A stretch of DNA of 64,000 nucleotides from a bacterium (GTDB lineage Bacteria; Bacillota; Clostridia; Lachnospirales; Lachnospiraceae): the NCBI GenBank assembly GCA_023663725.1, contig JAMPGX010000007.1, positions 1 to 64,000 of the forward strand, read 5' to 3'. A program made the translations under genes and the position numbers. Under the pieces are notes generated by a model, which saw only the letters and a list, made by a program, of their open reading frames with translations, was not told where the DNA came from and did not search any database. Position 1 is the first letter of the stretch, and every line of letters begins with the position of its first letter. Below, piece after piece: positions 7,854-18,334 of the stretch.

Positions 7854-9896
7854 ATGAAAAACCTGAAGATGAGTACGGTGATTACCGCCATTGTAGCAGT
7901 GGTAGGCGCGGTATGCATTGCGCTGTTGTATCTGACAGCAAGCCGCAGCATGATGTCGACCATGCGGAACACGGCAGTGGACAATATGCAGACCTCCCTC
8001 GAGGACAGGGCGGCGATTATTGAAGAATATGTGGATAATGCGGAGAGGATGCTTGTCGCTTACAGCAAGGCGCCGGTTGTGGCCTCTTTGTTGAAGGCGC
8101 CCAAGGATGCCGGAGCAGTGAAGGTGGCTCAGACGTACACGGAGAATTTCTATGCCGGCCTGAATGGTTGGGAGGGCATCTATATCGGAGAGTGGAACAC
8201 GCATGTTCTGACTCACTCCAATCCCAATGTGGTAGGAATCACCACACGTGAGGGAGAGCCCCTCAAGCAGCTGCAGGATGCTATGACGGCGGCTGGCGGC
8301 ATCTATAATACGGGAATAATTATCTCTCCGGCTTCTCAGAAGCTGGCCCTGTCGTTATACTGTCCGGTGTATGACGCGGACGGCAAGACGATCCTGGGCT
8401 TTGTGGGGGGCGCGCAGTTCGCTGACAGCCTGAAGGCGGTGCTGGACGGACTGGGAGTCGGAGGCATGGAGAATGCCAAAAACTATATGATTAACACGGC
8501 GACCGGCGTACATATTTTTGATGAGGATGAGACCCGCATGGCTACGCCTATTGAGGACGCGATGCTGCTGTCTGTCATAGAAAAGATATCCGCGGGCGAT
8601 CTGAGCGGGAATACAGAATATGTATCCGAGGACGGCGTGAAGAGCATTGCCGTATATCAGGCCATGGAGGATAGAGGCTGGGCGGTTGTGCTCAGCGACA
8701 GCCAGAGCGAGATATACAGTGAGGCCTATGCCAGCAGAAATATGCTTCTGTTCCTCTGTATAGGCGCTTATGTCCTGATAGTGTTCCTCGCCTGGATCTC
8801 TGTCAAGCTCTGCGTCAAGCCCCTGGAGGTAGTAAAGAGGTCTATTATCAGCATGAAGAACCTGGAGTTGAAGGTTCCCGTCGACTTGGAGAAGCATGCG
8901 GGAGGTAAGAGTGAGACCAGCCAGATTGCTTCTGCCATGGACTCTCTGTACGACACGCTGCGAGGTATCGTATCCACGCTGCGGGGCTGTACGGAATCCC
9001 TGGAGGAATCAACGGGAACGATGGATGAAGCCACGAATCAGTTGATTGAGTACGTGGGCGACAATTCCGCCACCACCCAGCAGTTGGCAGCCAGCATTAT
9101 CACCACTCATGAGGCCATAGGCAATGTTGTCAATGAGATCGAGAAGATATTGGAGCTGGTGGGCTATGTGGTAGAGAAGGTGCGGGATGGCGATGAGAAG
9201 AGTAAGCAGTTGATTCGCACTGCCGATGATATGAAGGATATGGCAGGGAATGCCTTGCAGGAGTCGGAAGTAAAGATCCGCCAGAACAGGAGCAATATGG
9301 AGGCGGCGATGGTGAATCTGCAGTCTCTCACACGCATCAACGAGATGGCAAAGCAGATATTGGATATTGCCAGCCAAACCAATCTGCTGTCCCTGAATGC
9401 TTCCATTGAGGCGGCAAGGGCAGGGGAGCAGGGCAAGGGTTTTGCGGTGGTAGCGCAGGAGATCGGCAATCTGGCCTCCAATTCCTCGAACACTGCCAGA
9501 CAGATTTCAGATATCTGTGAGGAGATTAACAGCAATATTGCCAATGTGCAGGATTGTGTGGATGACATTATCAGCTTCATGGAGGGGGATGTCTCCAGGA
9601 GATTTAAAGAGTTTGCGGAGATTGCCAATGAATATAGGCAATCTGTTGCGGATATCCGCGGCGCCATTGGTGAGATTGAGGAGAGCTCCAATGGCTTCGC
9701 GCAATCTGTTGCCAGCATCAGAGATGGCATGGGCGTGATTCAGTCCGCCTCCAAGGAGAATGAGATCGGCGTGGACGAGATCGTGAACAAGATTGAACGC
9801 ACCAATGTGGCTGCCGAAGAATTGCAGAATGTAGTCAAAATAAACAGGAGTAACGCCAAGGAGATTAGCTCCGTGGCAGAGAAATTTACTCAGTGA
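7854..9896 (+). CDS. Methyl-accepting chemotaxis protein with dCache-like sensor
   Basis: 680 residues. Membrane segments lie at about residues 8-28 and 300-320, with a periplasmic-side sensor of about 270 residues between them that includes the Cache-like stretch [25 protein letters not shown] region and a cytoplasmic signalling coiled coil follow; the hairpin tip contains [27 protein letters not shown] precedes the ATG. The ligand is unknown; being next to the xylan locus and sharing an upstream element with its first gene, it may sense a sugar or acid released there (inference). Confidence 0.92.
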   Translation: MKNLKMSTVITAIVAVVGAVCIALLYLTASRSMMSTMRNTAVDNMQTSLEDRAAIIEEYVDNAERMLVAYSKAPVVASLLKAPKDAGAVKVAQTYTENFYAGLNGWEGIYIGEWNTHVLTHSNPNVVGITTREGEPLKQLQDAMTAAGGIYNTGIIISPASQKLALSLYCPVYDADGKTILGFVGGAQFADSLKAVLDGLGVGGMENAKNYMINTATGVHIFDEDETRMATPIEDAMLLSVIEKISAGDLSGNTEYVSEDGVKSIAVYQAMEDRGWAVVLSDSQSEIYSEAYASRNMLLFLCIGAYVLIVFLAWISVKLCVKPLEVVKRSIISMKNLELKVPVDLEKHAGGKSETSQIASAMDSLYDTLRGIVSTLRGCTESLEESTGTMDEATNQLIEYVGDNSATTQQLAASIITTHEAIGNVVNEIEKILELVGYVVEKVRDGDEKSKQLIRTADDMKDMAGNALQESEVKIRQNRSNMEAAMVNLQSLTRINEMAKQILDIASQTNLLSLNASIEAARAGEQGKGFAVVAQEIGNLASNSSNTARQISDICEEINSNIANVQDCVDDIISFMEGDVSRRFKEFAEIANEYRQSVADIRGAIGEIEESSNGFAQSVASIRDGMGVIQSASKENEIGVDEIVNKIERTNVAAEELQNVVKINRSNAKEISSVAEKFTQ

Positions 9897-9964
9897 CAGA
9901 TGGCTATCGACTCAGATGCGGTGGCGTCTGCAGTGAGTTGGGCAAATAGCAGAGGGAATTGATG

Positions 9965-10007
9965 CCGCCGCTGTGACAGAATCATATTCTGTCACAGCGG
10001 CGGTTTT
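9965..10007 (+). terminator. Strong intrinsic terminator after the chemoreceptor
   Basis: A perfect 18-bp stem (9965-9982 with 9986-10003, core CTGTGACAGAAT) with a 3-nt CAT loop is followed by TTTT. Confidence 0.9.
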
Positions 10008-10028
10008 ATGTGAACACGCCAACAATAC

Positions 10029-10065
10029 ATGAGAAAAGATCAATTACTCTATATGATAAGTCATT
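10029..10065 (+). promoter_or_regulatory. Upstream element shared with the chemoreceptor gene (copy 2)
   Basis: Second copy of the 37-nt motif at 7675-7711 (see there). It begins about 20 nt after the terminator and ends 93 nt before the first GH43 start, so it is well placed to drive or control the xylan operon. Confidence 0.45.
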
Positions 10066-10158
10066 TTCATAGAAGCGCGAATGACGTATGATGAAGGAGA
10101 ATAGAGAACCTTACTATATTGGGTAGAGCAGATGAAAAAAATATGGAGGAGAAGCGAT

Positions 10159-11559
10159 ATGAGTAAGAAGCAGGCGTTGAACCCTTATCTGCCGTCCTGG
10201 GAGTATATTCCGGATGGCGAGCCCTATGTATTCGGTGACAGGGTATATGTATTCGGCTCCCATGACTATTATAACGGGTATGTATTCTGTATGGGAGATT
10301 ATGTGTGCTGGTCTGCGCCGGTCGACGATCTGGGCAACTGGCGGTATGAGGGCGTGATCTACGAGAAGACAGCGGATCCCCTCAACAGGGAAGGGAAAAT
10401 GTGTCTGTACGCGCCGGATGTGACAGTAGGGCCGGACGGCAGATATTATCTGTATTATGTGTTGGATAAGGTGTCCGTGGTATCTGTGGCGGTGTGTGAC
10501 AACCCTGCGGGAAAGTATGAGTTTTATGGTTATGTACATTATTCGGATGGAACGCTGCTGGGGGAGAGAGACGGAGACGAGCCTCAGTTTGATCCCGGCG
10601 TGCTGACGGAGGATGGCAGAACCTATCTGTATACCGGATTCTGCGGCAGAGGGGACCGCTCCAGGCATGGCGCCATGGTTACAGTGGTTGCGGAGGACAT
10701 GCTGACCATAGTGGATGCGCCCAGGATCATTGTGCCGGGCTGTGAGTACAGCGAGGGAACGCAGTATGAGGGCCATGCGTTTTTTGAAGCGCCGTCTATC
10801 CGCAAGAGGGGGGACATCTATTATTTTATCTACTCCTCCCAGGCGATGCATGAGTTGTGCTACGCCACCAGCAGTAAGCCTACAGGAGACTTTACCTACG
10901 GCGGAGTGCTGGTGAGCAACTGCGACATGCATATTGACAGCTATAAGCCGGCGGACCAGCCCACAGCCTACGGCGCGAACAATCACGGCAGCATGGTGGA
11001 GATTCAGGGGCAGCCGTACATCTTTTACCACCGTCAGACCAACGGCACCTGGTACAGCAGACAGGGATGTGCGGAGAGACTGAATATTCACGAAGATGGC
11101 CGCATTGATCAGGCTCAGTTGACCTCCTGCGGGTTAAACGGCGGTCCTTTGCGGGGAAAGGGATATTATCCGGCGTATCTGGCCTGCAATCTGTTTAACG
11201 ATACACCCTGCGCCTATGTGGGGGGAGCCGATCAACCCAGGGTGATGCAGGACGGTCGGGACGGGGATGAGAATGAAGGCTATATAGGCAATATCCATAA
11301 TACAGCTACGGCGGGCTTCAAATTCTTCGTGGGCAATGAAGCCAGGCAGATTGTGATCTGGGCCAGAGGCTATGCCAAGGGCGTATTTGAAGTGCGCACA
11401 AGTATAGGGGGAGACATACTGGCGGAGATTCCGGTGGAGTATACCAACGTGTGGGAGGAATATGCTTCGGACATTGCGCTTCCAGAGGGGGAATATGCTC
11501 TATACCTGACCTTCAGGGGACAGGGAGACGCGATGCTGAAAGGCTTTGAACTTAGATGA
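10159..11559 (+). CDS. Glycoside hydrolase family 43 enzyme (cytoplasmic)
   Basis: About 466 residues from ATG 10159, which has GGAGGAGA 8 nt before it; ATG 10132 is an alternative without a good site. The N-terminal five-bladed propeller begins with NPYLPSWEYIPDGEPY. Candidate catalytic carboxylates are the Asp of IPDGEP, the Asp of YAPDVTVGPDG and the Glu of FFEAPSI. The C-terminal about 120 residues look like a beta-sandwich, possibly a CBM6-type domain. There is no signal peptide, so it should act on imported arabinoxylo- or xylooligosaccharides. GH43 members include arabinofuranosidases and xylosidases; the exact activity is not decidable here. Confidence 0.85.
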   Translation: MSKKQALNPYLPSWEYIPDGEPYVFGDRVYVFGSHDYYNGYVFCMGDYVCWSAPVDDLGNWRYEGVIYEKTADPLNREGKMCLYAPDVTVGPDGRYYLYYVLDKVSVVSVAVCDNPAGKYEFYGYVHYSDGTLLGERDGDEPQFDPGVLTEDGRTYLYTGFCGRGDRSRHGAMVTVVAEDMLTIVDAPRIIVPGCEYSEGTQYEGHAFFEAPSIRKRGDIYYFIYSSQAMHELCYATSSKPTGDFTYGGVLVSNCDMHIDSYKPADQPTAYGANNHGSMVEIQGQPYIFYHRQTNGTWYSRQGCAERLNIHEDGRIDQAQLTSCGLNGGPLRGKGYYPAYLACNLFNDTPCAYVGGADQPRVMQDGRDGDENEGYIGNIHNTATAGFKFFVGNEARQIVIWARGYAKGVFEVRTSIGGDILAEIPVEYTNVWEEYASDIALPEGEYALYLTFRGQGDAMLKGFELR

Positions 11560-11589
11560 GACGTCCAGACGGGCAGACAGGAGACAGAG

Positions 11590-12978
11590 ATGGGGTACAT
11601 AAGGGTATATACAGGAGAGGTAAGTGAGCCGCACTACCCCTGGTCGTTGGCGGACAGCGTGCATATGTCGTATTTGGATGAAGATGGCAGAGAGTATCCT
11701 CTGAACCAGGGGTATGGTATTCTCTATGCGGAGGCGGAGATCAGGCCGGACAATACCATTGCGCCCAGAGGTGTTCGCTTCCCCAGAATATTGGAGCTGG
11801 AGAGGGGCTACGGCATACTGGCAAGACCGGTAAACTCTGACGGGGAGCCAGCGCTGGAGGATGAACTGATTCTGTGGAGAACAGAGGATTTTCTGCGCTT
11901 TTGGCAGGAGCCCGCAGGCAGGGAGGTCTGGCGGCAGAGGTATGATGACGCGGGAGACAAAGTAGCGTTGCCCAGGGAGCTGTGGGATAATATCCGGATA
12001 CGTTGGCGCATGCCGGACACAGAGCTCAAACCGGTAGAATTTCCTCTGGCGGTGGGCTGGGCGGACCCTGTGATCTTCTGCTGGCAGGGAAGCTGGTATT
12101 TTCTGGCGACCAACGACAACAATAACAATATAGGGCTGTTTATCAGGAAAGCGGAATCGGTGGCGGAGCTCTTTGCCCCGGACGTCGAACCCTGCTGTAT
12201 CCTGGATTACAATGAGGACAGAGGGCTGGTGCAGACCTTTTGGGCGCCGGAATTCCATGTGATCGGGGGAGAAGCCTACATTCTATTTGCGGTGAGCGGC
12301 CAGCAGTGGGGGCCGCAATGCCATATGCTGCGACTGAAGAAGGGAGGCTCTCTCACGGATCCTGCGGGGTGGGAGGCTCCCATAAGGGTGTGCAGACAGG
12401 ACGGCAGCTATCTGACTGAGTCGGGTATCTCTCTGGATATGACCTATTTTCAGGCGGGAGGCCGTTCCTATCTGGTATGGTCCTATCGCTATGGCATAGG
12501 TACGCCGCTGGATACCGGTTCCATGCTATATATTGCGACTGTGGATGAGAGCACGCCCTGGGTGCTTACCAGCGAGCTGGTGCTGTTGTCCAGACCCCTG
12601 TACGGCTGGGAGAATCAGCGGGGAACGATCAACAACGAGGGACCGTATGCACTGTTGCTGGAGGACAAGGTATATCTGGCCTACTCGGGCGGCGGAGCCT
12701 GTGACCCCACCTATGCGGTGGGCTATCTGGTGGCGGAGCAGGAGGCGGATCTGCTGGATGTGGACAATTGGTATAAGGAGCCGGCGGCTATGCTGCACAG
12801 AGGCTTGGTGGAGGGCATAGAAGGGCCGGGGCACAACTCCTTCTTCCGAGACGAGAAGGGAGAGCTGATGATCGCCTACCATGCCCAGGAGAGAGAGCAG
12901 TACCATAAGCGCTGTACCACCTTCCACCGCGTATATATCAATGAACAGGGAATGCCGCTTTTGCAGGCGCCACACTGA
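11590..12978 (+). CDS. Second glycoside hydrolase family 43-like enzyme (cytoplasmic)
   Basis: 462 residues, no signal peptide. Propeller blades are visible; candidate catalytic residues are the Asp of GWADPVIFCW, the Asp/Glu region around WAPEFHV and the Glu of NNEGPYALL, with a late conserved His in GPGHNSFF. It starts 30 nt after the previous stop with AGGAG 7 nt before ATG. The N-terminal about 150 residues are an unfamiliar domain preceding the propeller. Probably an exo-acting arabinofuranosidase or xylosidase working with its neighbours. Confidence 0.78.
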   Translation: MGYIRVYTGEVSEPHYPWSLADSVHMSYLDEDGREYPLNQGYGILYAEAEIRPDNTIAPRGVRFPRILELERGYGILARPVNSDGEPALEDELILWRTEDFLRFWQEPAGREVWRQRYDDAGDKVALPRELWDNIRIRWRMPDTELKPVEFPLAVGWADPVIFCWQGSWYFLATNDNNNNIGLFIRKAESVAELFAPDVEPCCILDYNEDRGLVQTFWAPEFHVIGGEAYILFAVSGQQWGPQCHMLRLKKGGSLTDPAGWEAPIRVCRQDGSYLTESGISLDMTYFQAGGRSYLVWSYRYGIGTPLDTGSMLYIATVDESTPWVLTSELVLLSRPLYGWENQRGTINNEGPYALLLEDKVYLAYSGGGACDPTYAVGYLVAEQEADLLDVDNWYKEPAAMLHRGLVEGIEGPGHNSFFRDEKGELMIAYHAQEREQYHKRCTTFHRVYINEQGMPLLQAPH

Positions 12979-13020
12979 GCAGTTGTCTATTAACTATGAA
13001 ATATAAAAGGAGAATGCGAT

Positions 13021-15018
13021 ATGGGAAAGATTCGGATTGAGGAGAAAAAGCTGGTGTTTCAGCGCAAGGATGAGCTGACGGTAATAGAACCCTATGGAAG
13101 AGACTGCCTGCGCTGTCGCAGTACCAAGAACGGGCGGATATCGGAGGAGAAATGGACCGTGTTGGAGCCTGTCACGGAGGACGCCTGTGTGATTAGCGGG
13201 GATGAGAAAAAAGCTACCATCACCAACGGTATGGTCAGCGCCACGATAGAGGCGGGAAATATCTGGTATGGAGGCATTATCACCTATTATCGCAAGGACA
13301 AACAGATTCTGCACACTAAGTTCGAGGGGGATTACACCAATCGCAATATGCATGTGGAGGGGGATCATTATCAGGTCAAGGTGATCTTTGACGCCAACGA
13401 GGGAGAGCATTTCTACGGGCTGGGTCAGGAGCAGGAGGATCTGTTTGACCGCAAGGGCAGCACCAGTCAGATCATCCATTATAACACAAAATCCACGCTG
13501 CCTGTGCTGTACTCCTCTCTGGGCTATGGATTCTTCTGGAACAACCCGTCTCCGGGACGCTGCGAGACCACCCGCAATCACACGATGTTTGTGGCGGACA
13601 GCGCTTATCAGGCGGATTACTTTATCTACGCGGGCGAGACGCCGGCTCAGACCATGGAGAGATACTGCGATCTCACCGGTTACGCGCCTAAGTTTCCCCG
13701 CTGGGCGGCGGGCTTCTGGCAGTGCAAGCTGCGCTATGAGAGCCAGGACGATCTGCTGGAGGTGGCCAGAGAGTACAAAAAGAGAGGGATACCCATAGAC
13801 GCTATTGTGATTGACTATTTCCATTGGACCGAGCAGGGAGAGTGGAAGTTTGATCCCAAGTATTGGCCGGATCCGGATGTCATGTGTCGGGAACTGGAGA
13901 AAATGGGCATTCATCCAGTGGTATCGATCTGGCCGACCATCAACCCTGCCAGTGAGAACTACTCTGAGATGAGCGAGGGCAATATGCTGGTGCGCACGGA
14001 GAACGGGCAGTTCGGAACCTTTGACTTCTATGGGCAGCAGACCTTTATCGATCCCATGAATCCGGAGACCAGAAGGTTCGTGTGGGGCAAGGCGAAGGAG
14101 AATTATTACCGTCACGGCATCAAGACCTTCTGGCTTGACGAGGCGGAGCCGGAGGTACATCCCCAGCAGCCCGGCCATCTGAAATACTATCTGGGCAACG
14201 GCGCGCAGGTGGCGCAGATGTACCCCTACTATTACGCCAAAACCTTCTATGACGGCCTGAAGGAGGAGGGCGAGGAGGAGATCGTGTCTCTGACCCGCGC
14301 CGCTTATCCCGGCAGCCAGAAATATGGGGCTATCGTGTGGAACGGAGACATTCCCTCCAGCTTCCACAACCTGAAGATGAGTATAGAGAGCGGGCTGTCT
14401 ATGGGCATGTGCGGTATCCCCTGGTGGAATTCGGATATCGGCGGATTCCTCTCAGGAGATATTGAGAGTGAATATTTCCGTGAGCTGATTGTCAGATGGT
14501 TCCAGTTTGGCGTATTCTGTCCGGTGATGCGGCTGCATGGCTCCCGCCTGCGTCCTTCCTGGTACAAGCAACGTCATCCTGGCGTCAAGGAGGCCAGCGG
14601 CGGCGACAATGAGATCTGGAGCTTTGGCGAGCGCAACTATCCGATTCTGAAGAAGCTGATTGAACTGAGGGAGCGCCTGAAAGATTACACCTGTTATTAC
14701 ATGGATGAGGCCAGCCGCACCGGAGCGCCGATCATGAGGCCCATGTTCTGGGAGTTCCCTGAGGACGAACAGTGTTACACTCTGGAAGATCAGTATTTTT
14801 ACGGTGCGGACATATTGGTGGCTCCCATCTATGAACAGGGCGCGGTGGAGCGTCGGGTGTATCTGCCCTGCGGGAAATGGGTGCTGACACAGGACGGCCA
14901 TATGGAAGAGGGAGGCAGATGGATTACCTGCCATGCGGAGCTGGACCAATTCATTGTGTTTGTCAGGGAAGGAGCCAGGGTTCTTGAATGCTTTGAGGAT
15001 GGGGAGCAGACGATATGA
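13021..15018 (+). CDS. Glycoside hydrolase family 31, alpha-xylosidase/alpha-glucosidase type
   Basis: 665 residues, no signal peptide. An N-terminal beta-sandwich precedes a TIM barrel with nucleophile Asp373 in FWLDEAEPE and acid/base Asp472 in WWNSDIGGF, both standard GH31 motifs, then a C-terminal beta domain (ILVAPIYEQGAVERRVYLP). The length and the EAEPE context fit YicI-like alpha-xylosidases. AAAGGAGA precedes the ATG. Its stop overlaps the ATG of the next gene by 4 nt, indicating coupled translation. In this locus it may remove alpha-linked substituents from hemicellulose oligosaccharides. Confidence 0.93.
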   Translation: MGKIRIEEKKLVFQRKDELTVIEPYGRDCLRCRSTKNGRISEEKWTVLEPVTEDACVISGDEKKATITNGMVSATIEAGNIWYGGIITYYRKDKQILHTKFEGDYTNRNMHVEGDHYQVKVIFDANEGEHFYGLGQEQEDLFDRKGSTSQIIHYNTKSTLPVLYSSLGYGFFWNNPSPGRCETTRNHTMFVADSAYQADYFIYAGETPAQTMERYCDLTGYAPKFPRWAAGFWQCKLRYESQDDLLEVAREYKKRGIPIDAIVIDYFHWTEQGEWKFDPKYWPDPDVMCRELEKMGIHPVVSIWPTINPASENYSEMSEGNMLVRTENGQFGTFDFYGQQTFIDPMNPETRRFVWGKAKENYYRHGIKTFWLDEAEPEVHPQQPGHLKYYLGNGAQVAQMYPYYYAKTFYDGLKEEGEEEIVSLTRAAYPGSQKYGAIVWNGDIPSSFHNLKMSIESGLSMGMCGIPWWNSDIGGFLSGDIESEYFRELIVRWFQFGVFCPVMRLHGSRLRPSWYKQRHPGVKEASGGDNEIWSFGERNYPILKKLIELRERLKDYTCYYMDEASRTGAPIMRPMFWEFPEDEQCYTLEDQYFYGADILVAPIYEQGAVERRVYLPCGKWVLTQDGHMEEGGRWITCHAELDQFIVFVREGARVLECFEDGEQTI

Positions 15019-17489
15019 GATCAAAAAAATGGTGTGTGATCCTGCTACTTTGCCTGCTTCTGGCGGGCTGCGGCGGGCAGGATGCTTCGACGTCTGTGGA
15101 GGATAGCGGAGAATCGGGGGAAGCTCAGACGGCGGAGAGCAGTGCTCAGGAGGAAAGCCGCCCTGAGGATGCTTCGGCGGAAAGCCGGCAGAATATGCAG
15201 GAGAGTGAGGAAATGGCGGAAATGAATTACGCGGATTATTTTCAGAATATGGAATTTACAGAGAGCTACAAGGGGATACTGGACACCAATCCGCTGATGA
15301 CACAGCGCTTTGGGGCGGATCCCTATGCGATGGAATACAGTGGGCGTGTGTATTTCTATATGACAGCCGATGCCTTTGAGTATGAGGGCGAGGATGTCAA
15401 GGAGAACACTTACAGCAAGATTCATCAGATCAATGTGATCTCCACGGCGGATATGGTGAATTTCACAGATCACGGCTCCATTGAAGCGGCGGGAAGTCAG
15501 GGCGCGGCAAAGTGGGCCAACAATTCCTGGGCTCCGGCGGCCGCGTGGAAGAATATCGACGGAGAGGATAAATTCTTCCTGTACTTTGCGGATGGCGGTG
15601 GCGGTATCGGTGTGCTGACAGCGGACAGTCCCACAGGACCCTTTACCGATCCGCTGGGACATGGTCTGGTGACCAGACAGACTCCCACCTGCGCGGAAGT
15701 GCTTTGGCTTTTTGATCCGGCGGTGCTGGTGGACGAGGACGGCAGGGCATACCTGTATTTTGGCGGAGGCGTTCCGGAGGGGAAGGTATCCGCGCCGGGC
15801 ACGGCCAGAGTGGTGGAGCTGGGCGAGGATATGATCAGCCTGAAGGGGGATCCCAAGCCTATCGACGTCCCATATCTGTTTGAGGATTCAGGGATTCATA
15901 AATATAATAATAAATATTATTATACCTACTGTACCAATTGGCAGGTGGACGCGGAGGGAACGGAGAAGTTTGGCTTCCACAATGCAGAGATCGCCAGCCT
16001 GGAGAGTTCCAGCCCCATGGGGCCTTTTACCTTTAAGGAGGTGATCCTGGAGAATCCCGGCAAGCTCAACGGTCTGTACGGCAACAATCATCACTGTGTC
16101 TTTTCCTTCAAGGGGAACTGGTATATTGCCTATCATGCCCGGACGCTGGAGAAGAAAATGGGAGTGGAGAAAGGGTATCGCTGCACCCACGTGGACAGCT
16201 TTACAATGGGTGAGGACGGAACCATCGGCAAGATTCATATGTCCATGGCGGGCAGGGAGCAGTTGGGCCATGTGGATCCGTATCAGAAGATCAATGCCGC
16301 CACCATCGCGGTGCAGGGAGGTCTGAACACTGTGGCCGTGGACGGCGGCGCAGGCACAATGGCGGTGGCAGGCATAGACAGCGGAGATTTTATCAAGGTG
16401 CAGGGCGTGGATTTTGGAGACAGCTCCCCAAAAACACTGTGGATGACAACCCGATTTGCGAAAGATACAGAGGGGCTGGTTCAGGTGAGGGTGGACAATC
16501 TTCGGGGCGATATCCTTGGCTATATGCCTGTGGGTAATCTGCAGGCTGGAACGGCGCCGGATGTCTGGAACAGCTGCGAGATAGAGCTGGAGGGCGAGGT
16601 AACGGGAGTGCATGATCTGTATTTCCTCTTTTACGGCAGTGGCTATGAGATCGCTGACTGGCAGTTCACCGTGGATAGTGAGCTTACAGTGGATTGTCCG
16701 GCGGAGGTGTACAAGAAGGTGGATGGAAGGGTCTACGGCAGCCCTCAGCATATCACCTATGACTCAAAGACGACGGGGCTTGAGCGGGGGGCCAATGTGC
16801 TGTTGCCTGCGGACTATGATCCGGAGAAGCAGTATGGCGTGTTGTATTTTCAGCACGGCATCTTCGGGGATGAATACTCTCTGATCAACGACGCGAACAA
16901 TGCCATCGCTGAGATTCTGGGGAATCTCAGCGCAGAGGGACTGGCCAGAGAGGTAATTGTGGTATTTCCGGATATGTACGCCACATCGGATCCGGAACTC
17001 AAGCCAGGGTTTACCGATGAGGCGGTGGCGCCCTATGACAACTTTATCAATGAGCTGGCGGACGATCTGATACCTTATATGGAAAGTCATTATCCCGTGC
17101 TGGCGGGCAGAGAAAACAGGGGTATTCTGGGATTCTCGATGGGGGGAAGAGAGACTCTTTATATCGGGCTCAAGAGGCCGGAGCTGTTCGGCTACATCGG
17201 CGCGATCTCACCGGCGCCGGGACTGACGCCGGCCAAGGATTGGGCCATGACTCACCCGGGACAGATGGAGGAGGAGGAACTGCGCTTTGCCGAGGGAGCA
17301 GAGCTGCCGGAACTGCTGATGGTCTGCTGTGGCACCAAGGACAGTGTGGTCGGACAGTTTCCGGAGAGCTATCATAAGATTCTCGAGCAGAACGGCGTGG
17401 AACATCTGTGGTACGAGGTGCCTGGGGCAGATCATGACAGCCAGGCCATCCGCAGCGGGTTGTACAACTATATGATCAGATGGAAGTAG
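15015..17489 (+). CDS. Surface lipoprotein fusing GH43, a CBM6-like domain and a CE1-like esterase
   Basis: 824 residues. Lipobox LLAGC with Cys19, then a Ser/Glu-rich linker to about residue 65. Residues about 75-400 form a GH43 propeller (DPYAMEYSGRVYFYM; WLFDPAVLVDEDG; EDSGIHKYNNKYYY). Residues about 415-560 look like a CBM6-type sandwich. Residues about 570-824 are an alpha/beta hydrolase of the Esterase D/CE1 family with GFSMGG (Ser708), a candidate Asp in CCGTKDSV and His807 in ADHDSQAI. It could remove arabinose and cut feruloyl or acetyl esters at the surface. It is the only exported enzyme of the main cluster. Its last 14 nt overlap the convergent AraC gene. Confidence 0.88.
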   Translation: MRSKKWCVILLLCLLLAGCGGQDASTSVEDSGESGEAQTAESSAQEESRPEDASAESRQNMQESEEMAEMNYADYFQNMEFTESYKGILDTNPLMTQRFGADPYAMEYSGRVYFYMTADAFEYEGEDVKENTYSKIHQINVISTADMVNFTDHGSIEAAGSQGAAKWANNSWAPAAAWKNIDGEDKFFLYFADGGGGIGVLTADSPTGPFTDPLGHGLVTRQTPTCAEVLWLFDPAVLVDEDGRAYLYFGGGVPEGKVSAPGTARVVELGEDMISLKGDPKPIDVPYLFEDSGIHKYNNKYYYTYCTNWQVDAEGTEKFGFHNAEIASLESSSPMGPFTFKEVILENPGKLNGLYGNNHHCVFSFKGNWYIAYHARTLEKKMGVEKGYRCTHVDSFTMGEDGTIGKIHMSMAGREQLGHVDPYQKINAATIAVQGGLNTVAVDGGAGTMAVAGIDSGDFIKVQGVDFGDSSPKTLWMTTRFAKDTEGLVQVRVDNLRGDILGYMPVGNLQAGTAPDVWNSCEIELEGEVTGVHDLYFLFYGSGYEIADWQFTVDSELTVDCPAEVYKKVDGRVYGSPQHITYDSKTTGLERGANVLLPADYDPEKQYGVLYFQHGIFGDEYSLINDANNAIAEILGNLSAEGLAREVIVVFPDMYATSDPELKPGFTDEAVAPYDNFINELADDLIPYMESHYPVLAGRENRGILGFSMGGRETLYIGLKRPELFGYIGAISPAPGLTPAKDWAMTHPGQMEEEELRFAEGAELPELLMVCCGTKDSVVGQFPESYHKILEQNGVEHLWYEVPGADHDSQAIRSGLYNYMIRWK

Positions 17490-18324
17490 GAGCGTCTTTT
17501 CCCGCTATGTTGGCGTGAGACTGGCTGGCGGCGGAAGCGGGCTGGGCTGAGATATCCCCAAGGATCAGGGCGCTGCGGCGGAAAGCGCCGGGAGTGGTGT
17601 TCGTCTGGCGGCGAAATTGGCGACAAAAATGCTCCACATTGTGATAGCCGCACAATTCGGCGATCTCCGCTATGGTCTTGTCTGTGTAGGTCAGCTGTTC
17701 CTTGGCAAGGCGAATTCGGCTGGCAATCACATCATCCATGCAGGAGATCCCAAACATTTTTTTATAAAGAATCTGCAGGTATCCGTTGCTCAAGTGGAGT
17801 TCGTTGGCCATCGTCTGTATGTTCCAGTTCAACTGCGGGCTGTTGTAGATGTCCTTGCGCAGATGGAGCAGAGCGGAGGCATGGGGATAGGATTCCTGAT
17901 GTGCGGTATCCTGCCGCAGACGTAAAAATAACACTTGTAATAAATGAGATATGACCACGTCGCTGTCAGTAGTGGCGAAGGAGGCCTCCCAGGTCAGCAG
18001 CTTGAACAGGTGATGCAGGTATTCCGGGTCGGAGACAGGAAACGGTATTCCGGCCATTGGAAACTGTGTAACCAGCGGATCGTTGGAGGAGAAGCGGATC
18101 CAGTCGTTCTCATAGGTTTCCGAACAGGCCCTATAGCAGATGGACTGTCCGGGGGCATAGAATATGGCTGTTCCAGCGGGGTATTCCGACCATTGACCGT
18201 CCAACAGGAACTGGGCCGGAGTACAGGTCAGCAGAAGGTTGTATTGGCCGGACGCACTGATCATATCAAAATGGAAGGTGGACGGGTGTGTGGCGCTATA
18301 GCCTACGAAATGGATGGTATTCAT
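17476..18324 (-). CDS. AraC-family transcriptional regulator
   Basis: 282 residues. The N-terminal half is a cupin-type sensor region (FHFDMISASGQYNLLL; AGTAIFYAPG). Residues about 175-275 are the double helix-turn-helix (MANELHLSNGYLQILYKKMFG and the signature around IAELCGYHNVEHFCRQFRR). AGAGG lies 6 nt before ATG. It lies convergent to the GH43-esterase gene and divergent from the GH8 gene, so it is the obvious candidate regulator of both halves of the xylan locus, likely activating in response to a xylo- or arabinooligosaccharide. An ATTGATCAAT palindrome at 18369-18378 lies in the divergent gap. Confidence 0.93.
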   Translation of the reverse strand: MNTIHFVGYSATHPSTFHFDMISASGQYNLLLTCTPAQFLLDGQWSEYPAGTAIFYAPGQSICYRACSETYENDWIRFSSNDPLVTQFPMAGIPFPVSDPEYLHHLFKLLTWEASFATTDSDVVISHLLQVLFLRLRQDTAHQESYPHASALLHLRKDIYNSPQLNWNIQTMANELHLSNGYLQILYKKMFGISCMDDVIASRIRLAKEQLTYTDKTIAEIAELCGYHNVEHFCRQFRRQTNTTPGAFRRSALILGDISAQPASAASQSHANIAGKDAPTSI

Positions 18325-18334
18325 GGTTGCCTCT

